A model generated the notes under the pieces. That model was not told the origin of the DNA, searched no databases, and saw nothing but the letters and a program-made list of their open reading frames with translations. Position numbers and translations under genes: made by a program. This document shows positions 17,488 through 28,199 of a stretch of DNA of 64,000 bases, piece by piece (position 1 is the stretch's first letter; each line of letters starts with the position of its first letter). This stretch comes from Calothrix sp. FI2-JRJ7 (lineage in GTDB: Bacteria > Cyanobacteriota > Cyanobacteriia > Cyanobacteriales > Nostocaceae), in the NCBI GenBank assembly GCA_019359675.1, contig JAHHGX010000020.1, positions 248,001 to 312,000 on the forward strand, given 5' to 3'.

Positions 17488-18396
17488 ATGACAAATAATA
17501 ATATTCAAGTTATTGGGATTGACCTAGGTGGGACAGCGATAAAGTTGGGGAGATTCACTGTTGACGGCGCCCTTTTACAGTCGATGACGGTTGCAACTCC
17601 TCAACCTCCTGCTCCTGAAATGGTATTGAATGTAATAGTTAACGCACTACAAGAACTTGATGCAAATAATCAAGCTTTTGCTATTGGTGTGGGAATGCCT
17701 GGACCTTCTGACCCAGAGGGACGAATTGCGCTTGTATCTATTAATTTACCAGGTTGGCGTGATGTTCCATTAGCTCAATGGTTAGAAGAAAAAACAGGCA
17801 AACCTACTATTTTGGGTAATGATGCTAACTGTGCTGGTTTAGGTGAAGCTTGGTTAGGTGCCGGTCGTCGGTTCAAAAATTTTATAATGCTTACTTTGGG
17901 TACTGGTGTTGGTGGCGCCGTCTTTATTGACGGTAAATTATTTATTGGACATCATGGCGCCGCAGGTGAACTAGGTTTAATTAGCTTACACGCTTCGGGG
18001 CCAGAATGTAACAGTGGCAACCAAGGCTCATTAGAACAATTTACTTCAATTCGAGCAATTAGGCGCCGTACTGGTAAAGAACCTTCGGAGTTAGGGGAAT
18101 TAGCAGAAACTGGCGATGTAGAAGCTTTAAACTTTTGGCAAGAATACGGAAGAGATTTAGGTATTGGTTTAACAAGTTTAATTTATGTGCTGACACCACA
18201 AGCTATTTTAATTGGTGGTGGAGTAGGCGCCAGTGCGAAGTTTTTTTTACCTAGTGCCAAAGCTGAAATTGAAAAACGAGTCTTTATTACATCGCGCATT
18301 GGTTTAGAAATTTTACCAGCAAAGTTGGGTAATTCAGCAGGAATGTTGGGCGCCGCAAAGTTAGCATTAACAAAAATAAATAGGGGTGACAATTGA
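17488..18396 (+). CDS. ROK-family sugar kinase (glucokinase-like)
   Basis: The 302-residue protein has the phosphate-1 motif IGIDLGGTAIKLG (from ~9), GNDANCAGLGEAWLGAG near 110 with the probable catalytic Asp, and the LTLGTGVGGAVFIDGKL adenosine region near 134-150. It would phosphorylate glucose or a related sugar with ATP in the cytoplasm. The ROK zinc motif CxCGxxGCxE is altered to ECNSGNQGSLE: two of the three Cys are Ser. Glucokinase versus another hexose kinase cannot be decided. GGCGCC is frequent (six sites), which suggests a long-resident gene. Confidence 0.9.
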   Translation: MTNNNIQVIGIDLGGTAIKLGRFTVDGALLQSMTVATPQPPAPEMVLNVIVNALQELDANNQAFAIGVGMPGPSDPEGRIALVSINLPGWRDVPLAQWLEEKTGKPTILGNDANCAGLGEAWLGAGRRFKNFIMLTLGTGVGGAVFIDGKLFIGHHGAAGELGLISLHASGPECNSGNQGSLEQFTSIRAIRRRTGKEPSELGELAETGDVEALNFWQEYGRDLGIGLTSLIYVLTPQAILIGGGVGASAKFFLPSAKAEIEKRVFITSRIGLEILPAKLGNSAGMLGAAKLALTKINRGDN

Positions 18397-18467
18397 ATTC
18401 TTTCAGTAAGTCCAGGATTACTTCTTGGTTCAATGTGGAATGACTATAGTAGTTTAGAGAGTTACGG

Positions 18468-18968
18468 TCAAAACAGGGTAATGGTTTGTACTTTGAAAAT
18501 GCTTGCGCCAAATATTTCGTCCATTATAATTTTTACTGGGAAAGCCATATTCTCGTCTAGGTGAACGTATATGGCGCCTTGCTCAGATAAAAGTTCTTTT
18601 AGTAATATTAGTCTCTGACGCAAAAATTCTAAATATACCGCTCCTGACATACAGTCGTGGTATGCGTGGTCGCTTTTACGAGATTCAAAGCTGCTTCCTG
18701 TTGCGTAGGGAGGGTCTATATAGATTAATCCAACTTTTCCAGCAACGGTAGGGTCTTTTAATAAGGAGCTTAATACCCTTAAATTTTCTCCGTAGATTAA
18801 TTTATTTTTCAGGTTTTTGTCTACAGTGACGACATGCTTTAATTTGGCTGGTTGAGTTTTGAGTATATATTCTGCTGGAATTTTGCCTTCGTAATTTAAT
18901 TGAAAGGATATATTTGTATTTATCGAGTTACTGATATAAGCGTTTTTACCTGGTATCCCTGTTGCCAT
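18468..18968 (-). pseudogene. N-terminal fragment of a site-specific adenine DNA methyltransferase
   Basis: The 166-residue frame carries motif IV LIYIDPPYATGS (DPPY at 85-88), followed by a helix and the GAIYVHLDENMAF strand typical of Mod-type N6-adenine methyltransferases. Complete enzymes run to about 300-600 residues and also carry the SAM-binding FxGxG motif, which is absent here. The frame ends in VQTITLF soon after MDEIFG, where homologues continue. The fragment therefore lacks part of the catalytic domain and is probably inactive. No restriction partner is nearby. Confidence 0.72.
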
Positions 18969-19042
18969 GTAAAGTGTTTAGTTTTATTGGTACATTTGTC
19001 TATATTACTTGATAAATAAACAAAGGTGAAGTATTTATGTGG

Positions 19043-19135
19043 TTATGCTTCAAATGCTTCTAGAATATCATCACGCAAAGGTTCATCAAAATCAGGCGCC
19101 ATTTTTATCATTCCTACCGCAGTACCTGGAACTCT
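19043..19135 (-). pseudogene. C-terminal remnant of a small DUF2281-like antitoxin
   Basis: The minus strand reads RVPGTAVGMIKMAPDFDEPLRDDI...A then TAA. The 'G-x-I-x-M-x-x-D-F-D-E-P-L' tail is typical of short DUF2281/prevent-host-death-like proteins. The N-terminal part is missing and a dispersed hairpin repeat (19165-19192) lies at the break. Call made from the motif only. Confidence 0.4.
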
Positions 19136-19197
19136 TGGGGGCAGGGTCGGTTTTGAATTATGATGTTGGGTTCCGCTGCGCTCCACCCAACCTACGA

Positions 19198-19647
19198 TTA
19201 CATAGAGTATCCTGTGGCTTTTTCTATGTAGTCGATAACTTTTTTGTATGATTCGGGGTTGCTGACGGGGTTGATGATGATGGGGATTGTACTATCGGGT
19301 AGCCAAAAGGTGATTCTACCATTGGGTTCGCGGCAAAATGAACTGATACATTTTAGGTTGATTATGTACTCGTTTCTTTCGTATATTATTTTTACCCAAT
19401 ATGTATTTTCAGGCAATTGTGTAACTTTTTCGGTGTAGTTAAGAATTTTTTGGTAGTCTTTTGGGTTACTTTGTGGGTTTATCACAATTGGAATGGCGTT
19501 ATCTGGTAGCCAAAATGTTACTCTACTATTCGGTTCGCGACAAAAGGCACTGACACACTCGAAGTTTACTATGTACTCGTTGCGGTCAAAAAGTACTTTT
19601 TCCCAGTGCGCCACATTTTCCCCTTTTGTATTATTTGGTGGAAACAC
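19198..19647 (-). CDS. Hypothetical protein made of two tandem ~61-residue repeats
   Basis: The 149 residues divide into two near-identical halves, ~16-76 and ~85-145. Shared blocks are RNEYI(V/I)N, C(V/I)S-FCREPN, R(V/I)TFWLPD and IP(I/V)(V/I)INP-SNP--Y. The pattern suggests a small β-rich domain duplicated inside one gene, with two conserved Cys per repeat. There is no signal peptide or membrane helix. I recognise no named family. It lies between a decayed antitoxin/methyltransferase area and pyrG, separated from pyrG by a hairpin. Confidence 0.65.
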   Translation of the reverse strand: MFPPNNTKGENVAHWEKVLFDRNEYIVNFECVSAFCREPNSRVTFWLPDNAIPIVINPQSNPKDYQKILNYTEKVTQLPENTYWVKIIYERNEYIINLKCISSFCREPNGRITFWLPDSTIPIIINPVSNPESYKKVIDYIEKATGYSM

Positions 19648-19650
19648 AAT

Positions 19651-19714
19651 AAATTGGTGGAGACGTGATAAATCCCTTCGGGAAATCCTCCGGATTACAC
19701 GTCTCTACAACAAT
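19651..19714. repeat. AAATTGGTGGAGACGTG inverted repeat between pyrG and the tandem-repeat gene
   Basis: Left arm AAATTGGTGGAGACGTG and right arm CACGTCTCTACAACAATTT are complementary with few mismatches. The centre contains TCCCTTCGGGA and TCCTCCGGA mini-hairpins. It belongs to the same family as 2771-2834 and ends at the pyrG stop codon, so it could act as the pyrG terminator. Confidence 0.6.
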
Positions 19715-21355
<1,641 letters not shown>

Positions 21356-21413
21356 TCAATTATCAATTTTTAGCAACTTCTTTAAAAGACACCCCGTCAT
21401 TGTGCCACAGTAA

Positions 21414-23249
21414 ATGTTATGTTCTTATTTATTTAGTGGCGTGAAACCTGTTTTAGGATTATTCTTAATTAGCTCAATACTCACCCCCTATAGCGTTTTG
21501 GCAGAACAATCCCTTAAGGTTGTTTACCCCCGAACCAATCACAAAACAAGTGCCGATAAAATCTTCTTCATTGGCACGGCGCCGTCAACCGGACAAGTTT
21601 TCATTAATGGTAAGCTAATCAAAAGAAGTCAGAGTGGTCATTTTGCACCAAGCTTACCGCTCTCGATTGGGGTAAATAACTTTACAATTCGTTACCAAAA
21701 TCAAGAATTGTTGATAAAAGTAACGCGGTTGAGTTTACAACCCGAAATTCCCACTGGAGCTGCTTTTGCTCCAAATTCTCTCACACCATTCGTTGATATT
21801 GCCCGATTACCAGGAGAGACTGTGTGTTTTAGTGCCGTTGCACCTCCTGCAACAAAAGTCTCTGTCAAACTTGGTTTACAAACAATTTCTCTTTTACCTC
21901 AACCACAGATTGCACAACTTCCAGATAATAAAGCAGCTTTAACAGGAAGGAACCAACCAATTGCGAGTCCGAGCGTTAGTAAGTATGAAGGCTGCACCAC
22001 TGTTGGGCTTAATCAACTACGAGACAATAACACCATTAAAAGTACAGTTATTCCAGATACTCCCACTTTGATTGAGTTAGGTAAACCGGAATTCCAACTA
22101 ACCGTCAATGGTAAGACTATTACCCAAACTGGTACTGGTAAAATTACTGTACTTCCTCAAGCGCAATTGCAAGTAGCTGAAGTTACATCCGACGCGGGTG
22201 TCGCAAGAACTGGACCCAGTACCGACTTTTCTCGGCTTACACCTCTACCAAAAGGTACAAGGGCTTCTATTACCGGAAGAGACGGTGATTGGTTACGCTT
22301 AGATTACGGTGCCTGGATTAATAGTAAAGAGACTCGTATTATACCAGGTAGTGTAGCACCGCGCACAATTATTCGCAGTGTTGGCTATCGGAATTTACAG
22401 GGCAAAACTGAGATAGTTTTTCCTCTACAGGTGCCTGTTCCTGTCAGTGTTCAGCAAGGTGACAAGTCTCTAACTTTGACTCTTTATAACACCACTGCAC
22501 AAACCGATACGTTCCGCACTGACAATAACCCAATTATTTCACGTCTCGATTGGCAACAAGTTAACCCAAATCAAGTTACATACACTTTCAACCTCAAGAC
22601 AAATCAACAGTGGGGTTACAAACTTCGCTATGAAGGCACTAGCTTAGTTTTAGCAATGCGTCACCCCCCCACTAAAACTGGACGCAAACCATTATCTGGT
22701 GTCAAAGTACTACTCGACCCAGGACATGGTGGAGCTGAATCTGGCGCCAGTGGACCAGAGGGTACTTTGGAAAAAGATGTTAATTTAGTTATTTCTAGGT
22801 TAATACGCGACGACTTAATCAAACGTGGTGCCACTGTAGTCATGACGCGCAACTCAGATGTAGAACTCTCACTAGTTGACCGTCAAAAAATTATTGACGC
22901 AGAAGAACCAACAATCGCTTTATCTGTTCACCATAACTCGCTACCCGATGATGGTGATGCCGAAAACATTAAGGGATTTGGTACGTTTTGGTACAATACG
23001 CAAGCACACGACTTAGCTTTATTTCTGCATAACTATGTAGTAGAAAAAATAAGGCGTCCCTCTTATGGAGTATTTTGGAATAACTTAGCGCTAACACGTC
23101 CCGCTAGTTCTCCATCTGTACTACTAGAACTAGGGTTTATGAGTAATCCTAATGAAATAGAACTAATTACCAACCCTGAAGACCAAAGGAAGATGGCACG
23201 CACTATTTCTAATGGTATCGCCGAGTGGTTTAAGAAAAATCAGAAATAA
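21414..23249 (+). CDS. N-acetylmuramoyl-L-alanine amidase (AmiC-type, Amidase_3) with SH3-like domain
   Basis: The 611-residue exported protein has an N-terminal hydrophobic segment (~10-28) followed by VLA-E, a plausible signal peptidase I site. A bacterial SH3-like domain lies near 260-320 (VARTGPSTDFSRLTPLPKGT) and may bind the wall. An AMIN-like β region precedes the zinc amidase domain (~428-608): LLDPGHGGAESGA with the first Zn ligand, the zinc-binding Glu in the GTLEKDVNL region, SVHHNS with the second His, and LLELGFMSN with the catalytic Glu. It cleaves the amide bond between muramic acid and the stem peptide. In filamentous cyanobacteria such amidases drill septal nanopores; that role is inferred here. 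Confidence 0.93.
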   Translation: MLCSYLFSGVKPVLGLFLISSILTPYSVLAEQSLKVVYPRTNHKTSADKIFFIGTAPSTGQVFINGKLIKRSQSGHFAPSLPLSIGVNNFTIRYQNQELLIKVTRLSLQPEIPTGAAFAPNSLTPFVDIARLPGETVCFSAVAPPATKVSVKLGLQTISLLPQPQIAQLPDNKAALTGRNQPIASPSVSKYEGCTTVGLNQLRDNNTIKSTVIPDTPTLIELGKPEFQLTVNGKTITQTGTGKITVLPQAQLQVAEVTSDAGVARTGPSTDFSRLTPLPKGTRASITGRDGDWLRLDYGAWINSKETRIIPGSVAPRTIIRSVGYRNLQGKTEIVFPLQVPVPVSVQQGDKSLTLTLYNTTAQTDTFRTDNNPIISRLDWQQVNPNQVTYTFNLKTNQQWGYKLRYEGTSLVLAMRHPPTKTGRKPLSGVKVLLDPGHGGAESGASGPEGTLEKDVNLVISRLIRDDLIKRGATVVMTRNSDVELSLVDRQKIIDAEEPTIALSVHHNSLPDDGDAENIKGFGTFWYNTQAHDLALFLHNYVVEKIRRPSYGVFWNNLALTRPASSPSVLLELGFMSNPNEIELITNPEDQRKMARTISNGIAEWFKKNQK

Positions 23250-23256
23250 AGAAACT

Positions 23257-23287
23257 GGGTTTCTATGCAAAAGAAACCCGATTTTTT
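23257..23287 (+). terminator. Rho-independent terminator after the amidase gene
   Basis: Stem GGGTTTCT (23257-23264) / AGAAACCC (23272-23279) is followed by T6 at 23282-23287, only 8 bp past the stop codon. Its stem belongs to the GAAACCGGGTTTC palindrome family found across the polysaccharide cluster. Confidence 0.8.
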
Positions 23288-23995
23288 AGGTATAAAAACA
23301 CGAAAAGCTCATCAAGATAAGTATAAGTAATTTAAAAGTTTGACAGAACCTATATTAAGATAGCTTTATATAAAAATACACAAAATATGTAAAGAAAGTA
23401 TTAAGAAGTTGCAAATAGAAGTTCAGTGAGGGAAGTGCTTGAAATAGCTTGACCTTAGCCATTTATACAAAATAATCTGCGTGTAAAAAATTAAGATTAA
23501 CTTGATAAAGCCAGCTTTATATTATTGCTCTTTTTAACCGAATACCCTAATTGACAAGGGTTAGAGGTTATGCACACTCAATTAATTGCTGATATTTTTG
23601 TGTATTTTGATTAATTGAACAAAGTTGGTATATAAAAATATGGCAATCATGAGATACTTATCTATCAGTAGATGTTGTCTTCATATCGGCGGAGATTGCG
23701 TAAGTATTTGATTGTAACGTTTGTAAGTTTTTATCCGTTACGGATGATACATTTTCATGAAGTTGTGATTAAATGTTATTACAAAAATATTTTGGGCATG
23801 ATAAAACATTTGACTATTTAGTAGTTTTTGCTACATAATTATTTGTAATAAAATATACAAGCTTAAGTGCATTTACCTTAGTGAATGTACTAGATTCTTA
23901 TGACTCGATAGCATGTGCATTTTTTTGTCTACATATTCAACGTTTGTACGCACTAGAGCGAAAGTTGTTTAATAATCTAGCAAGAGGAAAACCCA
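23288..23995. other. Long AT-rich leader before the FG-GAP-like protein gene
   Basis: About 700 bp with no coding potential in any frame. It is strongly AT-rich and contains no GGCGCC site. No riboswitch could be recognised by eye. Its length suggests an elaborate promoter or an unannotated small RNA upstream of the surface-protein gene. Confidence 0.4.
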
Positions 23996-26233
23996 GTGTC
24001 TAATTCATTACAGCTCCAACTCAAAGAATACTACCAAAGTCTATCAACAGAATTACCAACTACCCAGTCTAACCCGATATCACCTTCTCCAACTCCGTTA
24101 AGTGCTTCTTCTAGTTTAAGTTCTGCTGTTGCTGCGGATGCTAGTGGAGAGTTAGGAAATATTTCTGGCAACATTAATTACACAGGTACTGCTCCACAAG
24201 TTATTGATCCAGATTTAACTATCACAGCTACAAGTACAAATGGTCTGGCTACACTCAATGGCGCACGGGTGTTAATTGCTAACTTTGATGCTAGTAAAGA
24301 CCGTTTAGGTATTGGTGGAGTTACAAATGGTAGCGAAAGTGGAGTTAATTGGAACTATGACCAGGCAAGAGGTGTGCTGACTTTAGATTCAGCGACTGGT
24401 GTTAGTTCTGATCTTTACCAAGATTTACTACGTCGAGTTACGTATGCTAATACTGATGCTAGCAACCCAGGAGCAGCGCGCAATATTCAGTTCTCTTTAG
24501 GTAATTTGCTCGCAAATCCAGAAAATCAGCATTTTTATGAGTTTGTAACTAATGAAGGCATTTCTTGGAATGATGCCAGAACTGCTACTAATGGTCTTAA
24601 CTATTTAGGCAAACAAGGGTATTTAGCGACAATCACCACTCAAGCTGAACAAGATTTTATTCAAAGTCGAGTTAGTGGCAATGGTTGGATAGGCGCCAGT
24701 GATGCAGTGGTAGAAGGAGACTGGAGATGGGTAACGGGGCCTGAAGGTTTAGCAAACAATAATACTGGGACACTATTTTGGCGAGGAAATAGTACAGGTG
24801 CTGCAATTGATGGACGCTACAATAATTGGGATTTACAAAGGGGTGAGTCGAACAACTCTACTGATGGTGGTAAACCTGACGGTGAAGATTATGCCCACAT
24901 CGTTGGAAATGCGAATGCTGGAAATATAGGTAAGTGGAATGACCTTCCTAACCAGCAAGATTACACTAACCTTGCCGCTTACAGACCCCAAGGTTACATC
25001 GTTGAGTACGGTGGTTTATCAACAGATTCTTCGCCAGCTGTTAGTGCTAGCGTCACACTTAACTTTACTGGCACCATTGGTAACGCTGGTACTCCTGCTG
25101 TTGGTACCACTACAACGGTTCCTAATTTTGGGGGTAGTGCCGACGCTAATGGTTTTAATAGACCTGAAATACTATGGCGCAATTATGGGAATGGAAGCGA
25201 CAGTAGTGGAAATGTTGTTTGGGGTATTAATTACGACCCTGCAAACCCAAGTAACCCCTTTAGTTTGAATACAGACCCAAGACTAACTAAGCCCATTCTC
25301 CCAGCAACAGACACTAATTGGGAAATTGAAGGTTTGTATGACGTAGATAACAACGGTATTACTGATATCTTCTGGCGTAACTACAATACAGGTGACAATG
25401 TTGTCTGGTTTATGACATTTGATGCCAACACTGGCATTGATGTTGATCTATCCAGTACAACTAGAACTCAGAATCTTCGTCCTGTAGAAGATACAAACTG
25501 GGAAATGGAAGCGGTGACAAACTTTGGTGGCAGCAGTGGACCTCAGATTCTTTGGCGCAATTACAGAACTGGTGATATAGTTATATGGGCATATAACTAT
25601 GATGCTAACGTACCCGGAACTGCCGCCCTTACTCTTGACCTCAGCAGAAGTAGAACTCTCGCTGGGAATGTACCTACTGACTGGTTTATCGAAGGCTGGG
25701 CTGACTTTAATAATGACGCGATTCCCGATATTCTCTGGCGTAATTATAGAACTGGCGAAAATGTTATCTGGAAATTAAATAATACTACCACTGGTAACAA
25801 CCCTTACTTTAATGACGCTGATGGGTACGTCATTACTCCCGTCGCTGACACTCAGTGGGAAGTTGCAGATGTAATTGACTTCGATGCTGATGGTGTTGCT
25901 GATATTCTCTGGCGCAATTACCGCACTGGCGAAAATGCTATCTGGGGAATGCAAAGTGGCGGTGACTATGACCCAGCCAAGACAAACCCCATTAATACTC
26001 CTGCTGTCACAGATACCCAGTGGCGCCTTGATGGAACTGCGGACTTTACAGGAGATGGTGTACCTGACTGGGTATGGCGCAACTACCGTACTGGTGAAAA
26101 TACAATTTGGGAGATGATACGTGATGCAAGCAACGGCAACCGCTATGCTTTTGGTGCTGGTTCCGCTATTTTCAGAGTTGAGGATGTAACTTGGGAAATT
26201 GAAGGTCCTAGCCCATCACGTGACATAGTGTAA
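23996..26233 (+). CDS. C-type lectin-like domain protein with FG-GAP/VCBS-like repeats
   Basis: The 745-residue protein starts at GTG with AGAGGA upstream. Its regions are: a Ser/Pro-rich N-terminus (~1-50) without an obvious signal peptide; a cadherin-like β region (~55-165, ending LLRRVTYANTDASNPG); a C-type-lectin fold (~170-340: HFYEFVTNEGISWNDART, GWIGASDAVVEGDWRWVTGPEG, WNDLPNQ); and six ~50-residue repeats (~388-735), each with D-ILWRNYRTG-N-(V/A)IW. Several of these regions resemble Ca2+-binding β-propeller surface proteins. Lack of a signal peptide fits type I secretion, which is inferred. It may bind glycans or neighbouring cells. Confidence 0.82.
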   Translation: MSNSLQLQLKEYYQSLSTELPTTQSNPISPSPTPLSASSSLSSAVAADASGELGNISGNINYTGTAPQVIDPDLTITATSTNGLATLNGARVLIANFDASKDRLGIGGVTNGSESGVNWNYDQARGVLTLDSATGVSSDLYQDLLRRVTYANTDASNPGAARNIQFSLGNLLANPENQHFYEFVTNEGISWNDARTATNGLNYLGKQGYLATITTQAEQDFIQSRVSGNGWIGASDAVVEGDWRWVTGPEGLANNNTGTLFWRGNSTGAAIDGRYNNWDLQRGESNNSTDGGKPDGEDYAHIVGNANAGNIGKWNDLPNQQDYTNLAAYRPQGYIVEYGGLSTDSSPAVSASVTLNFTGTIGNAGTPAVGTTTTVPNFGGSADANGFNRPEILWRNYGNGSDSSGNVVWGINYDPANPSNPFSLNTDPRLTKPILPATDTNWEIEGLYDVDNNGITDIFWRNYNTGDNVVWFMTFDANTGIDVDLSSTTRTQNLRPVEDTNWEMEAVTNFGGSSGPQILWRNYRTGDIVIWAYNYDANVPGTAALTLDLSRSRTLAGNVPTDWFIEGWADFNNDAIPDILWRNYRTGENVIWKLNNTTTGNNPYFNDADGYVITPVADTQWEVADVIDFDADGVADILWRNYRTGENAIWGMQSGGDYDPAKTNPINTPAVTDTQWRLDGTADFTGDGVPDWVWRNYRTGENTIWEMIRDASNGNRYAFGAGSAIFRVEDVTWEIEGPSPSRDIV

Positions 26234-26571
26234 AATTACTATCAAATTTGTAGTTATTAAATGATTATGCAGAGGCGCCTGACTAAGGTGTTTCTGCATA
26301 CTCTATGTCTTCATATTTAAATGTCTCTTGTAACACTTTATAAATTCTTTTTAATTGTGCTTCATCATTATTGATTTTTATTTGTGTATTAAGACAATTT
26401 TTTCCTAGAACTTCAGGGAAAAAACGCTTGCTTTACAATTTCTTTATAAAAACTTATTTCTTTCTAAACATTAGCTTTACACTAAGTATTTAAATTCGAG
26501 CAAAATAAAAGATATATTAAAGCTTAACAATTCGCATTCGCAGACTCACGCAGTCACTGTGTTTGATAAAT

Positions 26572-26579
26572 GCGATCGC
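26572..26579. repeat. HIP1 octamer GCGATCGC
   Basis: This is the single copy I found in 64 kb. Many cyanobacterial genomes have HIP1 about once per kilobase or more, so its scarcity is notable beside the abundance of GGCGCC. Confidence 0.85.
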
Positions 26580-26715
26580 AGGTCAAGTTGAATACTTTCG
26601 CTTTTTCACTCTGAAGTCCTCTGTCATACAGTATGTTTATTTTGGAGCGACAAGAAAGTAAGCGTGCGTTCCTTTGACCATAGCAGATATAAATGCTGCC
26701 TTCCTTGAGATACGT

Positions 26716-26821
26716 GTAATACCAATTCTGCATAAAGTTGCGCCAAATAAATCCCGTAGAGATTGACATGTCAATCTCTACAGTCAGGGATAAAGCGCAT
26801 CTTCATCGAGAAACGGTATAA
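26716..26821 (-). repeat. 106-bp dispersed repeat (copy B), inverted relative to copy A
   Basis: Base-for-base reverse complement of 13134-13239, with different flanks on both sides. Both copies sit in intergenic DNA. The central palindrome can fold as a 13-bp-arm hairpin. Perfect identity suggests recent spread or gene conversion. Confidence 0.85.
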
Positions 26822-27295
26822 GCTTTATATGTTTATCTTAGGATGAAATCTATTTTGTTTAATCTAAGATTGCTCATTAGGGATGAATTTTACTTACAAA
26901 TTCTCCTAGTTGAGGCGCCGCTAAAATAAGTATGTAACATTTAAGCCAAGATAATTAAAAAATTCTACCTAATGATTGAAGCACAAATACAGTTAAACAA
27001 AGTTAAATAGGATGTGAAACTAAATGCTTAATAGTTGAATCGCCATAAAGCTATGCATTCTGTTTGATTTGATTAACATTAGGAGGACATCGAGTTGATT
27101 TGAAATTAACCATTCATTTAAATAGATTTTATCTATATAAGTTTTGGCTCCCAAACGGGATTTTAAGCTAGATTCAAATTTATGTAATGGCTCAATTTTA
27201 ATTAATATAAGTTTCGTGTTCTGATTCGACAGATGGCTAGGCAGGATGATGAGCAAATACGTAAACATTAAATATCACTTGTTTTGAGAGCGGTG

Positions 27296-28129
27296 ATGAG
27301 GCAAATAAACTTACTAAATGTCAAAATTCATAACATCACAATGGTGGAGCTTTTAGAAAAGCTTTATCACGGTGGGATTGTATTTACTCCCAACGTTGAC
27401 CATATTATGAAATTGCAAGAAAACTACGAGTTTTATGATGTGTATCAGGAGGCCGACTACCGAGTTTGCGATAGTAAAGTTTTGATGTATGTGTCAAATT
27501 TTCTTGGAACCCCAATTCAAGAAAAAATCTCTGGTTCAGATTTGTTCCCAGCATTTTACGATTACTACCGTGACGACGAGAATATTAAAATTTTTTTGCT
27601 GGGGTCTGAACCAGCGGTTGTTAAAAAAGCTCAAATGAGCATAAATTCCAAAGTTGGAAGAAACATTATTGTTGCTGCTCATTCTCCATCATATGGGTTT
27701 GAAAGTAACGAGCAAGAGTGTCGAAAAATTGTTGATTTAATTAATCTTTCTGGTGCGACTGTGTTAGCAATTGGTGTTGGTGCCCCAAAGCAAGAAATGT
27801 GGATTGCAAAATATCGACACGCATTAAAAAATGTCAAAATATTCCTGGCAATAGGAGCAACAATTAACTTTGAGGCTGGAGATATTCAACGTTCACCAAA
27901 ATGGATGAGCGAAGTCGGTTTGGAATGGTTATATCGTTTAACTTCAGAACCAAAAAGACTTTGGAAACGTTATGTATTAAGCGCACTCCCATTCTTTTGG
28001 CTAATTTTAAAACAGCGGATTCATCTGTATCAAAATCCTTGGTTAGGATTTGAAGCTCCATCAGAAAAGCCATCAGACAAAATAACAGAAAAAGCATTAG
28101 CATCGACAGTTAGGAGTAATACTATCTAA
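27296..28129 (+). CDS. WecG/TagA/CpsF-family glycosyltransferase
   Basis: From ATG 27296 the protein has 277 residues; a GTG one codon upstream and a TTG at 27284 are alternatives. Family features are GGIVFTPNVDHIMKLQ near 26-41 (the catalytic region of TagA/WecG, with T and N-x-D), FLLGSEPAVVKKA near 97, and VLAIGVGAPKQEMWI near 160, which is characteristic. These GT26 enzymes add the second sugar (often ManNAcA or ManNAc) to a lipid-linked GlcNAc-type primer on the cytoplasmic face of the membrane. It opens the polysaccharide cluster, 70 bp before the Wzc-like gene. Confidence 0.92.
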   Translation: MRQINLLNVKIHNITMVELLEKLYHGGIVFTPNVDHIMKLQENYEFYDVYQEADYRVCDSKVLMYVSNFLGTPIQEKISGSDLFPAFYDYYRDDENIKIFLLGSEPAVVKKAQMSINSKVGRNIIVAAHSPSYGFESNEQECRKIVDLINLSGATVLAIGVGAPKQEMWIAKYRHALKNVKIFLAIGATINFEAGDIQRSPKWMSEVGLEWLYRLTSEPKRLWKRYVLSALPFFWLILKQRIHLYQNPWLGFEAPSEKPSDKITEKALASTVRSNTI

Positions 28130-28199
28130 TAAATTACGAACAAAACAAACAATGCATGTGCATCTAATTCAACCAATCTTTACTACATAAATAAACTGT

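Larger units (their letters stand above)
26234..27295. other. 1.06-kb intergenic region with a dispersed repeat
   Basis: The region holds the inverted copy of the 106-bp repeat (26716-26821) and the only HIP1 octamer I saw (26572-26579). Two minus-strand frames (26554-26769 and 27020-27268) have no recognisable protein features; the first is mostly repeat DNA. No gene is called. The promoter of the polysaccharide cluster should lie near its right end. Confidence 0.5.

Noticed and set aside
26554-26769. Minus-strand ORF of 71 codons
   Set aside because: About half of it is the 106-bp dispersed repeat; the product resembles no protein family.
27020-27268. Minus-strand ORF of 82 codons upstream of the polysaccharide cluster
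   Set aside because: AT-rich, Ile/Leu-rich by composition, no motif, no ribosome binding site; more likely chance than gene.
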